Of a DNA stretch of 64,000 nucleotides, positions 7,888 to 15,850 are shown in pieces. The number at the start of each line of letters is the position of its first letter. Position 1 is the stretch's first letter. The stretch spans positions 124,001 through 188,000 of the forward strand of contig JAVJSD010000013.1 in the NCBI GenBank assembly GCA_040219575.1. The letters are read 5' to 3'. Source of the stretch: JAVJSD01 sp040219575 (GTDB lineage Bacteria; Planctomycetota; Planctomycetia; Pirellulales; Pirellulaceae). The notes beneath the pieces are model-generated. The model saw nothing but the letters and a program-made list of their open reading frames with translations, did no database searches and had not been told where the DNA came from. Position numbers and translations under genes: made by a program.

Positions 7888-9591
7888 ATGATGTCGCGGC
7901 GAATCGGTCTGTTCTTCACCCTGCTGGCGGTGCTGTCGTTGACCCCTGCGGTGGAAGCCCAACCTCCCTTCGGCGGCGGCGGATTTCGAGGGGGGGACCG
8001 TGGTGGGGACCGCGGCGACTCGGGAGGGGATCGGGGAGGATTTCGCGGCGGCAGTTTTCGCGGAGGCGGACCTCCCAGCGGTGGATTCCCTGGCGGCGGC
8101 GGACCTCCCGGTGGTGGATTTCGCGGCGGACCTCCCGGCGGCGGACCTCCCAGCGGTGGTGGACCTCCCGGCGGCGGCGGTTCCAGTGGAGGTTTCACGG
8201 ACTTCATCCGTCGGCTCGACACCAACGGCAACGGCATGATCGATCCGGACGAACGCGTCGGCCGGATGGGCGACTTCATCGGCCGGATCGCCGAATCGAA
8301 TCGCTCGATCGATCCCTCGCGCCCCATTCCGTTGGATCGACTCACAGACGCGATGGACCGCTATCGCCAGGAGCGGATGCGCGGCGACTCGGGGGGAGAT
8401 CGTGATTCGGATCGCGGTTCCGATCGTGGCGGCAGTAGTTCACGATCCAGTTCCAACAACGAGCCGCAGCCGCTGGTGCCGGGATTCGGCATCGATGAGG
8501 CGCCGTTGCCTCCCGCGGGTTTCGGTACGGCCGGAGAACTGTTCGTGATCGCCGTCACCGACGCCGACAAGCGCGAGGCCGACGAGCGGATGGGGCGCTA
8601 CGATCGCAACAAGGACGGTCGTTTATCGAAAGAGGAGATCGGCGGCGGCCGCTGGTCGGACGATCCCTTCCAGTACGACGCCAATCGCGACGGCTACCTC
8701 ACCGCCAGCGAACTTTCGGTCCGCTACGCCCGACGCCGCGTCGACCGCGAGAGTTCCAGTTCCAATTCCAGCAACAGCAGCTCCGATTCCAGGTCGCGAT
8801 TTGGTTCGTCGAGCTATTCCTCCCGCGGACGTGAAGACGATCGACGAGGCGGCGACGACGGCCGCAGTCGATATTCCTTCTCGCGCGACGACGAGGAGCG
8901 TGACGGCGGCAGTTCGAAGTCGCGGCTGGCCCGAACGTACCGCTTCCTCTCGCCCGAGGAGCGGTTGCCGAAAGGTCTGCCGGACTGGTTCGCCAGCGTC
9001 GATCAGGATCTTGACGGGCAGGTGTTGATGGCGGAGTTCGCGGAGGACTGGAACGACTCGGTGGCCGCCAACTTCGAGGCCTTCGACATCAACGGCGACG
9101 GCCTGATCACGCCCCAGGAATGTCTGTCCGCCAGCGCCAACGGCGTGACACGCGGCGGGACGTCGTCGTCATCGAGCCGTTCGTCGTACGGCAGCCGTGG
9201 CTCGTATTCGGGCGGCGGTTCGTCATCGGCCGCGGAGACGTCGTCGAGTGCGGACGCCGCCGACATGGTCACGGCGCGGGCCACTGGGGAACCCAAGGAG
9301 AACGGGGAGCTCAAGGGAACGACCGCGTCGGCCGCCGAGGCGACAGCGACTCCCTCCGACGCGGCTCCCGCCGCCGCGCCCGCGGCGGCGACGGAACAGG
9401 TCGACCCCCGCTACCTGAAGTATGGGGAAGGGTTCGTGGAGAAATACGACGCCAACAAGGACGGATTGCTCACGCCCGACGAATGGAAGGAAAGCTCCTC
9501 GTCGGACGTCAGCCAGGCCGATTTCGACAGCAACGGCAGCGTCTCGCCCTACGAGTACGCGCTCTACACACAGCGCCGCGCCAAGCGATAA
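7888..9591 (+). CDS. Secreted glycine-rich EF-hand protein
   Basis: A 567-residue predicted exported calcium-binding protein. The ATG at 7888 is chosen because GGGAGAG lies just before it and the product then begins with a clean signal peptide (about 1-27, ending VEAQP). The mature protein opens with about 75 residues of Gly/Pro/Arg-rich repeats (GGDRGGDRGD, GGPPGGG units). EF-hand loops follow: DTNGNGMIDPDE near 112, DRNKDGRLSKEE and DANRDGYLTASE near 240-270, DQDLDGQVLMAE and DINGDGLITPQE near 370-405, and DANKDGLLTPDE plus DFDSNGSVSPYE at the C-terminus. Serine- and Ala-rich linkers separate the pairs. The core matches the 664-2250 protein (shared VPGFG, RYARRRVDRE, LPDWF...AEF), but here the P domain is absent and more EF-hands are present. 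Confidence 0.82.
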   Translation: MMSRRIGLFFTLLAVLSLTPAVEAQPPFGGGGFRGGDRGGDRGDSGGDRGGFRGGSFRGGGPPSGGFPGGGGPPGGGFRGGPPGGGPPSGGGPPGGGGSSGGFTDFIRRLDTNGNGMIDPDERVGRMGDFIGRIAESNRSIDPSRPIPLDRLTDAMDRYRQERMRGDSGGDRDSDRGSDRGGSSSRSSSNNEPQPLVPGFGIDEAPLPPAGFGTAGELFVIAVTDADKREADERMGRYDRNKDGRLSKEEIGGGRWSDDPFQYDANRDGYLTASELSVRYARRRVDRESSSSNSSNSSSDSRSRFGSSSYSSRGREDDRRGGDDGRSRYSFSRDDEERDGGSSKSRLARTYRFLSPEERLPKGLPDWFASVDQDLDGQVLMAEFAEDWNDSVAANFEAFDINGDGLITPQECLSASANGVTRGGTSSSSSRSSYGSRGSYSGGGSSSAAETSSSADAADMVTARATGEPKENGELKGTTASAAEATATPSDAAPAAAPAAATEQVDPRYLKYGEGFVEKYDANKDGLLTPDEWKESSSSDVSQADFDSNGSVSPYEYALYTQRRAKR

Positions 9592-9598
9592 CCCCCTT

Positions 9599-9665
9599 GT
9601 AGCGGAAGTCGTGAGACTTCCGACATGCGGGGCTGATGCGTCGTAAGTCTCACGACTTCCGCTAC
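9599..9665. repeat. REP-type palindrome (GTAGCGGAAGTC family)
   Basis: GTAGCGGAAGTCGTGAGACT and its reverse complement face each other around a 20-base centre. It lies between the convergent genes at 7888 and 9682 and could form a large stem-loop that ends both transcripts. Confidence 0.7.
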
Positions 9666-9681
9666 CACAACCCGCAACCGA

Positions 9682-11028
9682 TCAGGGCAGCGGCGCGTTG
9701 AAGACCAACGTGAAGAGCAGGTACAGACCGACGGCCACCAGCGCGGCGATTCCCGCCGCCAGGGGAATCCGCCGCGGGCGCCAACCATCGAGCAGGCCGA
9801 TCAACACCAGCAGGTAAACGAACGTCGCCCAACCGTACGCCGTCCAACCGAGATTCAGCAGGGCCACGTAGGCGATCGTCAGCGCGACCGCTCCCAGCGC
9901 CAGGCGCGGCCTTCGCTCGATGGGCGACGACTCCACCGGGCGGCGGGGCAAGACGCCGCCGCCTGTCAGAAACGTTTGCAGCAACACGATCCCCAGCATC
10001 CCCAGCGTGCCGCACGAGACGATCGCGGGTAGGTTCGGCAAGCCGGTGATCTTCCGCGGCGTGACGTTCTCATATTGTTTGGCGCTGGAGACGATGCGTT
10101 GATGCAGGGCGGGCCCGGTGAGGAACAGGGGCTCGTAGCGGATTTCGGCCATCTTCTTTTCGACGTAATCGGTGGCCAGCGCCTTTTCGAGCGCGTCGGC
10201 GAAGACCTGCACGCGTTCGGGCGGCGTCCCCTTGGGAAACCACCAATAGAACGTGTTGGTGTTGATGATGTCGAAGCCTTGCTCCCGCGCGGTGGGCAGG
10301 TCGGGCGCCACCGGATGCCGCTTCGCCGACAAGTAGGCCAGGCCGCGAACGCCTTGGGGCTGAAAGCGAATGTACTCCTCGAAGGAAAAGCCGGTGACTT
10401 CGATATGCCCGCCGAGTAGATCGGCCAGACGTTGAGCGCCGCCGCCGATCTGCGCGAAGCGAAACTGTGCGCCCGGCCGCTCGTTTTCGAGCATCATGCC
10501 GGCGTAGTGCGTGAGCGCTCCCAAGTTCGCGCCGAAGCGCACCGTATCCGGCTTTGCGGCCGCGTCGTCCATCAACGAGGAGAGATCCTTCCAGCGTGCG
10601 TCGTCGCGAACGCAGACCACCATCCCCACTTCACCGGTCCCCGCGACCGGCGCGAAGGCTTCGGGCCCGTAGTCGACATTGCCGGAAGCCTTGGCGGTGA
10701 GAATCGCGTCGTGCAGGATCAGCACCGTGTAGCCGTCCGGCGGTGAGTCTTTGACGAACCGACTGCCGATCGTCGCGCCCGCGCCGCCGCGGTTGACGAT
10801 CACCAGCGGTTGCGGCAGCAGATGATTGTCGTCGAAGGCCTTCTTGATGATGCGGGCGTAGGTATCGGTGCCGCCTCCCGCGCCGAAGGGCACGACCAAC
10901 TCAATGGGCTGGTTGGGATAGGCCGCCGAATCGTCGCTTGCGCTGCAGCCGCATATCACCGCTACCAAAAGGCCGCCGCACAATCCGAGGAAGATCCGAT
11001 TCGCCGAGCGGTGCGTGGAATGTCTCAC
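9682..11028 (-). CDS. Fused TctC-TctB: tripartite tricarboxylate transporter receptor joined to the small membrane subunit
   Basis: Residues about 35-335 form a Bug/TctC-type periplasmic carboxylate receptor: PIELVVPFGAGGGTDTYAR and VIVNRGGAGATIGS near the start, and AQIGGGAQRLADLLGGHIEV and LPTAREQGFDI further on. The last 110 residues contain four hydrophobic helices (GTLGMLGIVLLQTF, LALGAVALTIAYVALLNLGW, ATFVYLLVLIGLLDG, IPLAAGIAALVAVGLYLLF), the usual layout of TctB. TctC and TctB are normally separate genes beside a 12-helix TctA; no tctA is in the window. The N-terminal segment resembles a lipoprotein signal with a poor lipobox (ICGC). Start is GTG at 11028. Substrate unknown; nearby enzymes suggest a sugar acid or carboxylate. 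Confidence 0.8.
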   Translation of the reverse strand: MRHSTHRSANRIFLGLCGGLLVAVICGCSASDDSAAYPNQPIELVVPFGAGGGTDTYARIIKKAFDDNHLLPQPLVIVNRGGAGATIGSRFVKDSPPDGYTVLILHDAILTAKASGNVDYGPEAFAPVAGTGEVGMVVCVRDDARWKDLSSLMDDAAAKPDTVRFGANLGALTHYAGMMLENERPGAQFRFAQIGGGAQRLADLLGGHIEVTGFSFEEYIRFQPQGVRGLAYLSAKRHPVAPDLPTAREQGFDIINTNTFYWWFPKGTPPERVQVFADALEKALATDYVEKKMAEIRYEPLFLTGPALHQRIVSSAKQYENVTPRKITGLPNLPAIVSCGTLGMLGIVLLQTFLTGGGVLPRRPVESSPIERRPRLALGAVALTIAYVALLNLGWTAYGWATFVYLLVLIGLLDGWRPRRIPLAAGIAALVAVGLYLLFTLVFNAPLP

Positions 11029-11148
11029 TCGCGGTCCTGTCGGTTGAAGGAGTTACTGAAGCCAATACATTTGATGCCGACGGCGATTCTAACGAAGGTA
11101 GTTTATTGAGGCCTGCAATTTCAATGTCAAGCATCCCTTGCGATCGAC

Positions 11149-11250
11149 TCGTTCAGCGGCGAGCCGAAGGCGTCGGCGCGCGCACGACGCTGCACTAGCT
11201 GAAAACGTTGCTGCAACGATCCGCCGTCGCCTTCGGCTCGCCGTTATTGA
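11149..11250. repeat. MITE/REP-like element, copy B
   Basis: Diverged copy of the element at 3834-3943, with arms TCGTTCAGCGGCGAGCCG and GCTCGCCGTTATTGA around the core CTAGCTGAAAACGTTGCTGC. The flanking segment 11101-11136 matches, inverted, the sequence after copy A. Together with copy C it fills the 11029-11522 spacer. Confidence 0.65.
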
Positions 11251-11288
11251 GCACTGCATTTCCAATGCCGACGATGTAGCGAGCAGCA

Positions 11289-11391
11289 TCGTTTAACGGC
11301 AAGCCGCAGGCGACGGCGCGCGCACGACCCCGCGCTAGCTGGAAACGTTGCCGCAACGGTCCGCCGACGCCTTCGGCTTGCCGTTAAACGA
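11289..11391. repeat. MITE/REP-like element, copy C
   Basis: Arms TCGTTTAACGGCAAGCCG and GCTTGCCGTTAAACGA, core CTAGCTGGAAACGTTGCCGC, nearly identical to copy A. A solo inverted half-arm (TTAAACGAC...CGCTACATCGTCGGCAT) occurs at 11492-11523 and touches the stop codon of the cyclase gene, so the unit appears nested or compound. Confidence 0.7.
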
Positions 11392-11522
11392 GTCGATCGC
11401 GATGGAGGCTGGCGAGGACGATTCGTGAAGTCCAACGCAGTCCACGAAAGCACCTACGGCCTCGCAGCAGATCGCTCATGAATAATCCGGGTTAAACGAC
11501 ACGGCTCGCTACATCGTCGGCA

Positions 11523-12290
11523 TCAGGGAATCAACGCCACGGCCCGGCACCACGCGGCGCTGGCGGCCTTGATCTTCACCGGCAGGCACGAGACGTAGAA
11601 GCCGTGCGGACGCGGGATGCGGTCGAGGTTGGCCAGTTTCTCGATCTGGCAGTACTCGGCGGTGATGCCGGCGAAGTGCGCCGGCCAGATATGGCGTCCG
11701 TCGCCCGTGCGGCGGAAGTCGGCGACCATCGCCGCGAAGGGTCGGTCGAGCGTGTAGGCGTCGATGCCGATCACCTTGACGCCCCGCTCGATTAGCCACA
11801 GCGTGCTGTCGCGGTCGAGGCCGGGCTGCTGAAAGTAGTCCTTGGAGTCGAGGCGGCGATCGGCGCCCGTGTGCAGCAGCACGATGTCCTTTGGTTTCAA
11901 CTCGTAGTCGATGTTCGCCAGCGCCGCCTGCAGATCGTCGGAGGTGATCGTTTCACCGTCGCCCTTGTGCCGCATATCGAGCACGACTCCCGGCGCAAGG
12001 CACCACTCCAGCGGTACCTCGTCGATCCGCCGGGCCGGCTTGCCGTCGCTGGTCGGACCGTAGTGGTACGGCGCATCGACATGCGTGCCGGTGTGCGTGA
12101 TGCCGGCGAACTCCTCCACCGCCCAACCGAGGCCGTCGGAATACGGCAAATCCTCCGGCGTCACGCCGAAGAACTGCTGCATCTGCTGCTGCCCCTCGGC
12201 ATGATCGACGTAGCGAATCCTGGCCGGCATCGGCTCGCTCGGCGCGTCGTGCTCGAGCGGCACGCTGAGATCGATGATTTGCTGGAACAT
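11523..12290 (-). CDS. Cyclase-family (kynurenine formamidase-like) metal-dependent hydrolase
   Basis: 255 residues with the PF04199 cyclase-family signature HTGTHVDAPYHY (HxGTHxDxPxH), the divalent-metal site used by bacterial arylformamidase KynB and related amide or lactone hydrolases. A later conserved histidine and glutamate occur in PAHFAGITAEYCQIEKL, also typical. The ATG at 12290 is preferred over the TTG three codons upstream. It lies 21 bases after the stop of the J-like membrane protein on the same strand, so the two may be co-transcribed. Family members hydrolyse kynurenine formamide or isatin, or act on polyketide intermediates; the substrate cannot be read from sequence. No other tryptophan-catabolism gene is nearby, which argues against a KynB label. 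Confidence 0.85.
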   Translation of the reverse strand: MFQQIIDLSVPLEHDAPSEPMPARIRYVDHAEGQQQMQQFFGVTPEDLPYSDGLGWAVEEFAGITHTGTHVDAPYHYGPTSDGKPARRIDEVPLEWCLAPGVVLDMRHKGDGETITSDDLQAALANIDYELKPKDIVLLHTGADRRLDSKDYFQQPGLDRDSTLWLIERGVKVIGIDAYTLDRPFAAMVADFRRTGDGRHIWPAHFAGITAEYCQIEKLANLDRIPRPHGFYVSCLPVKIKAASAAWCRAVALIP

Positions 12291-12311
12291 GGAAACCAAT
12301 GCGCTCTGTCG

Positions 12312-14591
12312 CTACGGCATGCGATTGCCAATGCCATACAACATGAAACTGCTCGGATAGCTGGATGGCGGCAAATAGTGTTCGACCCACAGTTGCTCCC
12401 CACGCAATTCCAACCGCTCCAGTTTGCCGTCGCCAAAATCCACCACAAGGTCTCCCTCCCGAAACGTCAAACGCGATTCCGACGTCTCCTCGGAAAAATA
12501 CACCACTCCGTCCTCCGCAATCGCGTAGTGGCGCGATATCCCATTGGTGTACTTGATCGCCCACTTGCCGAGGTAGGGGCGGAGTTCGGCCGGGCCGAAC
12601 TTGGGCGGCGCTTCGAGACGATACGCTTTTGCAGTCTCAGCCTGTGCTGGAAACGACGAAGTCGGGTTGAAATGCTCGACCACCATTTGGGAGTCAATCA
12701 GCCGCAATCTTTCGAGTTTGTCGTCGCCGAAATCGAGGAGGACGCCGTCCTTGGTTGCATTCAACTTCGTCGTTCGCTCACCGTGGGTTACGTTACCCTC
12801 CGCGTCAATGATATACCTCCTGCCGCTCTTTCCATAAGCGACAATCCAAGTGCCCGCAAACTTGAAGAACTCGCCGTTCTTGAGCGGGGCGGAGGCACGC
12901 TCGGACTTGAGGGAGGCGAGGTCGGCGAGTCTTTTCTCCACGCGGGTTCGTGTCAGACCGGACAGCGCGTCGACTTCGGACTCGTACAAGGCCTTGGCAT
13001 GTGCGAGTAAGTGGTCTCTTGCCGCCTCGTCCCGTTCCGCTTGCCCCAATTCATACCACCGATCCCCGACGGCGACGCGACTTGCACTCTCGTCCAGTTC
13101 CTGCTCCGCGGCAAGCCGGAAAGGCCCCACTTCCGGCGCCTTCGCCAACCGCGGCAGCGCCTGCTCCCAATTCCCCTTAACCAACGCCAGATACTTGCCC
13201 ACCGCGAGGTTCGCCGCTGGGTCGTCGGGCGCGTCGTTCAGTGTCGCCAGGGCCGGCGCGACTTCACGCCGGTAGCGCTCGGCCACTTCCGTTACCGCCC
13301 GCTGACGGGCCACGACGGACTTGACGAATTCGATGTCGCGGGTTCGACGGGCGAGTTTCACCGCGGCGTCACCGAGTTGCATCGCCGCTTCGGCCCAATC
13401 GTCTGCGGCGGCCTGTTCGGCGAGGGCCAGCATTTGCTCGGCAACCGGCTTCGTCTCGTCGGCCGGCCGCACCGCGGCGGCCATCTCCGCGGCGGCGGAC
13501 AACTTGAGCGGGACCGTATCGATCTCGAAGGAAGTTCCCAGTTGATCGTACACCCTCCAGGCCTGGGCGAGGTCGCCGCCCAAGACCGCAACCGCGGCGC
13601 TCTTTCGAAGCAACGCGAAGCGATTGTGCGCCTCCAGGTCGGGGGCGTCCGCTTCACGGAGAATGTCTGTTGACAAGGCGGTCAGTTTCTCGGGCGAGTC
13701 TTCTGCGGACGACAACTTGCTGGCGTAAATCTCCTCCACCAGCGCCTCGGCTTGCGCCAGCTTTTCCGGAGTGGGGACGGCGATTTTCGCGACCGGAGTG
13801 GAGATGTTCTTCGGCGGGGGCGTGCTCGTCCCCGCCTCCCGGGAGGCAGCGGAACTCGTTTGCTCGGGAGGCGCCACGGCGGACGAATCCACAACCGGCG
13901 TCGCCGCTTGCTCCGGCGTCGCCGCGTCTCCATCGAGAGAACTTGCGCCCGCTTCGATGGGAACGCTGCTCGTCGCTGCCTCCTGCCGGAGCGACGTTTC
14001 TTGCTGGGACGGCCCGTCGTGCGATGACGGTGCGCCCACGGTTTGAGCCGGCGGCGCTGGAACAGGCGCTGTGTCGCCGGCTCCCTCGATGACGCCGGAC
14101 GGATCGCCCGATTCCGCGTCGCCTCGATCCTCATCGGCGACAAGCAGATCGCTTCTCGTCATCACAATCAGGATGGCCGACAAGGCGGCGATCCCCAGCA
14201 ACACGACGACACCGCCCGCGACGAGGGGAAGCATGGACATTCGACGACGGCTGCCGGAGTCCTGGTCGGTTCGTATCGCCACAATCGGCGCGGGCGCGGA
14301 AAACGGCTGTTCGCTATTCGCTCGGAGCCGCGCGTCGTAGGCCGCCTTCCTTTGGATATCGAGCAGGCACACCCGGGCGGCGGAAACTTCGTTCAAGATT
14401 TTTTGCGTCAGCGCAGAGTCTTTCCCTGCCTGCAGCGAGCGGACCAGCATCATTCGCTGATCGGCAGCGTTGGAGATGACGTCTGCATCGGACTCGAACG
14501 CAGCGATACCCAACAACCGATAGTGCGTCGGCGGTTGTTCTTCCGGCCGAATTCCCAGCCACTTGTGATACGGATCAAATCCCGTTGTCAT
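12312..14591 (-). CDS. Membrane protein with J-like N-terminal domain and a duplicated C-terminal beta module
   Basis: 759 residues, function unknown. Residues 1-90 form the planctomycete domain that starts YHKWLGIRPEEQPPTHYRLL, continues with FESDADVISNAADQRMM and ends KAAYDARLR. This is reminiscent of a J-domain fold without HPD and is often found attached to protein kinases. A transmembrane helix lies at about 120-145 (LPLVAGGVVVLLGIAALSAI). It is followed by about 130 residues of Pro/Ala/Ser/Thr-rich linker and a helical TPR-like region (about 275-580). The C-terminus carries two copies of a 70-residue module: GTWIVAYGKSGRRYIIDAEG and GKWAIKYTNGISRHYAIAED, each continuing to DFGD-KLERL and VEH-P-SS-P. 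It sits just upstream of the cyclase gene. I can describe but not name its role. Confidence 0.7.
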   Translation of the reverse strand: MTTGFDPYHKWLGIRPEEQPPTHYRLLGIAAFESDADVISNAADQRMMLVRSLQAGKDSALTQKILNEVSAARVCLLDIQRKAAYDARLRANSEQPFSAPAPIVAIRTDQDSGSRRRMSMLPLVAGGVVVLLGIAALSAILIVMTRSDLLVADEDRGDAESGDPSGVIEGAGDTAPVPAPPAQTVGAPSSHDGPSQQETSLRQEAATSSVPIEAGASSLDGDAATPEQAATPVVDSSAVAPPEQTSSAASREAGTSTPPPKNISTPVAKIAVPTPEKLAQAEALVEEIYASKLSSAEDSPEKLTALSTDILREADAPDLEAHNRFALLRKSAAVAVLGGDLAQAWRVYDQLGTSFEIDTVPLKLSAAAEMAAAVRPADETKPVAEQMLALAEQAAADDWAEAAMQLGDAAVKLARRTRDIEFVKSVVARQRAVTEVAERYRREVAPALATLNDAPDDPAANLAVGKYLALVKGNWEQALPRLAKAPEVGPFRLAAEQELDESASRVAVGDRWYELGQAERDEAARDHLLAHAKALYESEVDALSGLTRTRVEKRLADLASLKSERASAPLKNGEFFKFAGTWIVAYGKSGRRYIIDAEGNVTHGERTTKLNATKDGVLLDFGDDKLERLRLIDSQMVVEHFNPTSSFPAQAETAKAYRLEAPPKFGPAELRPYLGKWAIKYTNGISRHYAIAEDGVVYFSEETSESRLTFREGDLVVDFGDGKLERLELRGEQLWVEHYLPPSSYPSSFMLYGIGNRMP

Positions 14592-14740
14592 GTCTGCACC
14601 CGTTGTTGCGTTGGATTGTCCTGCTCGAAACAGGTCTCAGTTTCGACGAATCAAGACCACCGTAGCACAATCTCGCCGTGCAATCGAGAAAAGAAAGTGG
14701 GGCGGAAACACGCAAGCTTGCTCCGGTCTACGCTGTCCTG

Positions 14741-15832
14741 TCAGCGCACGGCGTATTTCTCGACTTTGCGCTCGTCGACTTCGATTCCGAGGCCGGGACG
14801 CTCCAGGGGCAGCGCGATGCGGCCGTGTTCGATCTGGAAGGGTTCGGCCAGAATGTCGTCTTCCAGGCCGTAGTAGGTGCAGTCGTTGGCCAGGTTGTAC
14901 GCCGGGCACGACGCGGCGACGTGCAGCATGGCGGCGGTCTTGGGACCGAGGTCGTGGCCGCAATGCATGATGGCGGACACGCCGGCCGCCTCGCAGACGT
15001 GGCCGATCTTGACGCACGGCAGGATGCCGCCGGCGATATGCGTGTCGGGCAGGATGAACTCCGCCGCCTGCGCGCGGAGGATCTCCCACACGCTGGCCGC
15101 GTCGGTCACGCTCTCGTTGAGCGCGATCGGCGTGCTGGTCGCCTCGCGCAGGCGTCGTGCATCGTCGAGCGACTCCGCCGGAATCGGCTGCTCCAGGTAC
15201 TCGAGCCGATACGGTTCAAGCTGGCGGGCCAGTTCAATCGCCTGCTCGAGGGAATAGGCCCGGTTGGGATCGATCCGCAGTTTGAGCAACTCGCCGACGG
15301 CGTCGCGCACGCCGCGGACCATCTCCAGGTCCTCGCGCATGTCGGCGCCGGCCTTGGTTTTCAGCGTCGAGAATCCCTGCTCGACGCACCACCGCGCGAT
15401 TTCGCCGGCGCGCTCGTACGTCTGGATGCCCATGCAGGCGGCGAGTTCGACGCGCGGGCGAATCACGCCGCCCAGCAGTTCCGCGACGGGCTTGTCGGCG
15501 GCCTTGCCGAGCAGGTCCCACATGGCGAGTTCGAGGCCGGACTTGAGGCGCGTTTCCAGCGGACAGTCACGATGGAACTCGGCGATGTCCGTCGCATCCC
15601 GCCCGATCAACCATTGGGCCTGCCGGTGCAACTTGGCCGGATCGAGATGCGGCAGGAAATTGACGTTGAACTCTCCCCAACCGACGAGCCCCGTCTCGGT
15701 TTCCACGCGCGTCAGTCCGCTGGTGGTCGTCGAACTGGTTCGCACATGCGAACGGTAGGGCGCGATCGGCGCGATTTGCGGCACCTCGACGACGAAAATA
15801 TCGACTTGCTTGACGAGCATGTTCCGTTCCAT
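14741..15832 (-). CDS. Mandelate racemase-subgroup enolase-superfamily enzyme (probable sugar-acid dehydratase or cycloisomerase)
   Basis: 363 residues with the enolase-superfamily capping domain and a (beta/alpha)7-beta barrel. Acid/base and metal residues are visible: K158-T-K160 at the end of strand 2, metal ligands D188 (IDPN), E214 (YLEQPIP) and E240 (ALNE), and an Asp-His dyad D263 (LPDTHIAGG) with H290 (MHCGHD). The dyad places it in the mandelate-racemase subgroup rather than the muconate-lactonizing group, which would have Lys at the D263 position. These enzymes abstract the alpha proton of carboxylates, commonly dehydrating aldonic or aldaric acids. Start ATG at 15832; a second ATG at 15820 has GGAACGG before it and is an equally good start. 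It begins 19 bases after the stop of the fusion gene at 15851, so the two probably form an operon. Confidence 0.88.
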   Translation of the reverse strand: MERNMLVKQVDIFVVEVPQIAPIAPYRSHVRTSSTTTSGLTRVETETGLVGWGEFNVNFLPHLDPAKLHRQAQWLIGRDATDIAEFHRDCPLETRLKSGLELAMWDLLGKAADKPVAELLGGVIRPRVELAACMGIQTYERAGEIARWCVEQGFSTLKTKAGADMREDLEMVRGVRDAVGELLKLRIDPNRAYSLEQAIELARQLEPYRLEYLEQPIPAESLDDARRLREATSTPIALNESVTDAASVWEILRAQAAEFILPDTHIAGGILPCVKIGHVCEAAGVSAIMHCGHDLGPKTAAMLHVAASCPAYNLANDCTYYGLEDDILAEPFQIEHGRIALPLERPGLGIEVDERKVEKYAVR

Positions 15833-15850
15833 CAGCGAATCGAAGGAGTC

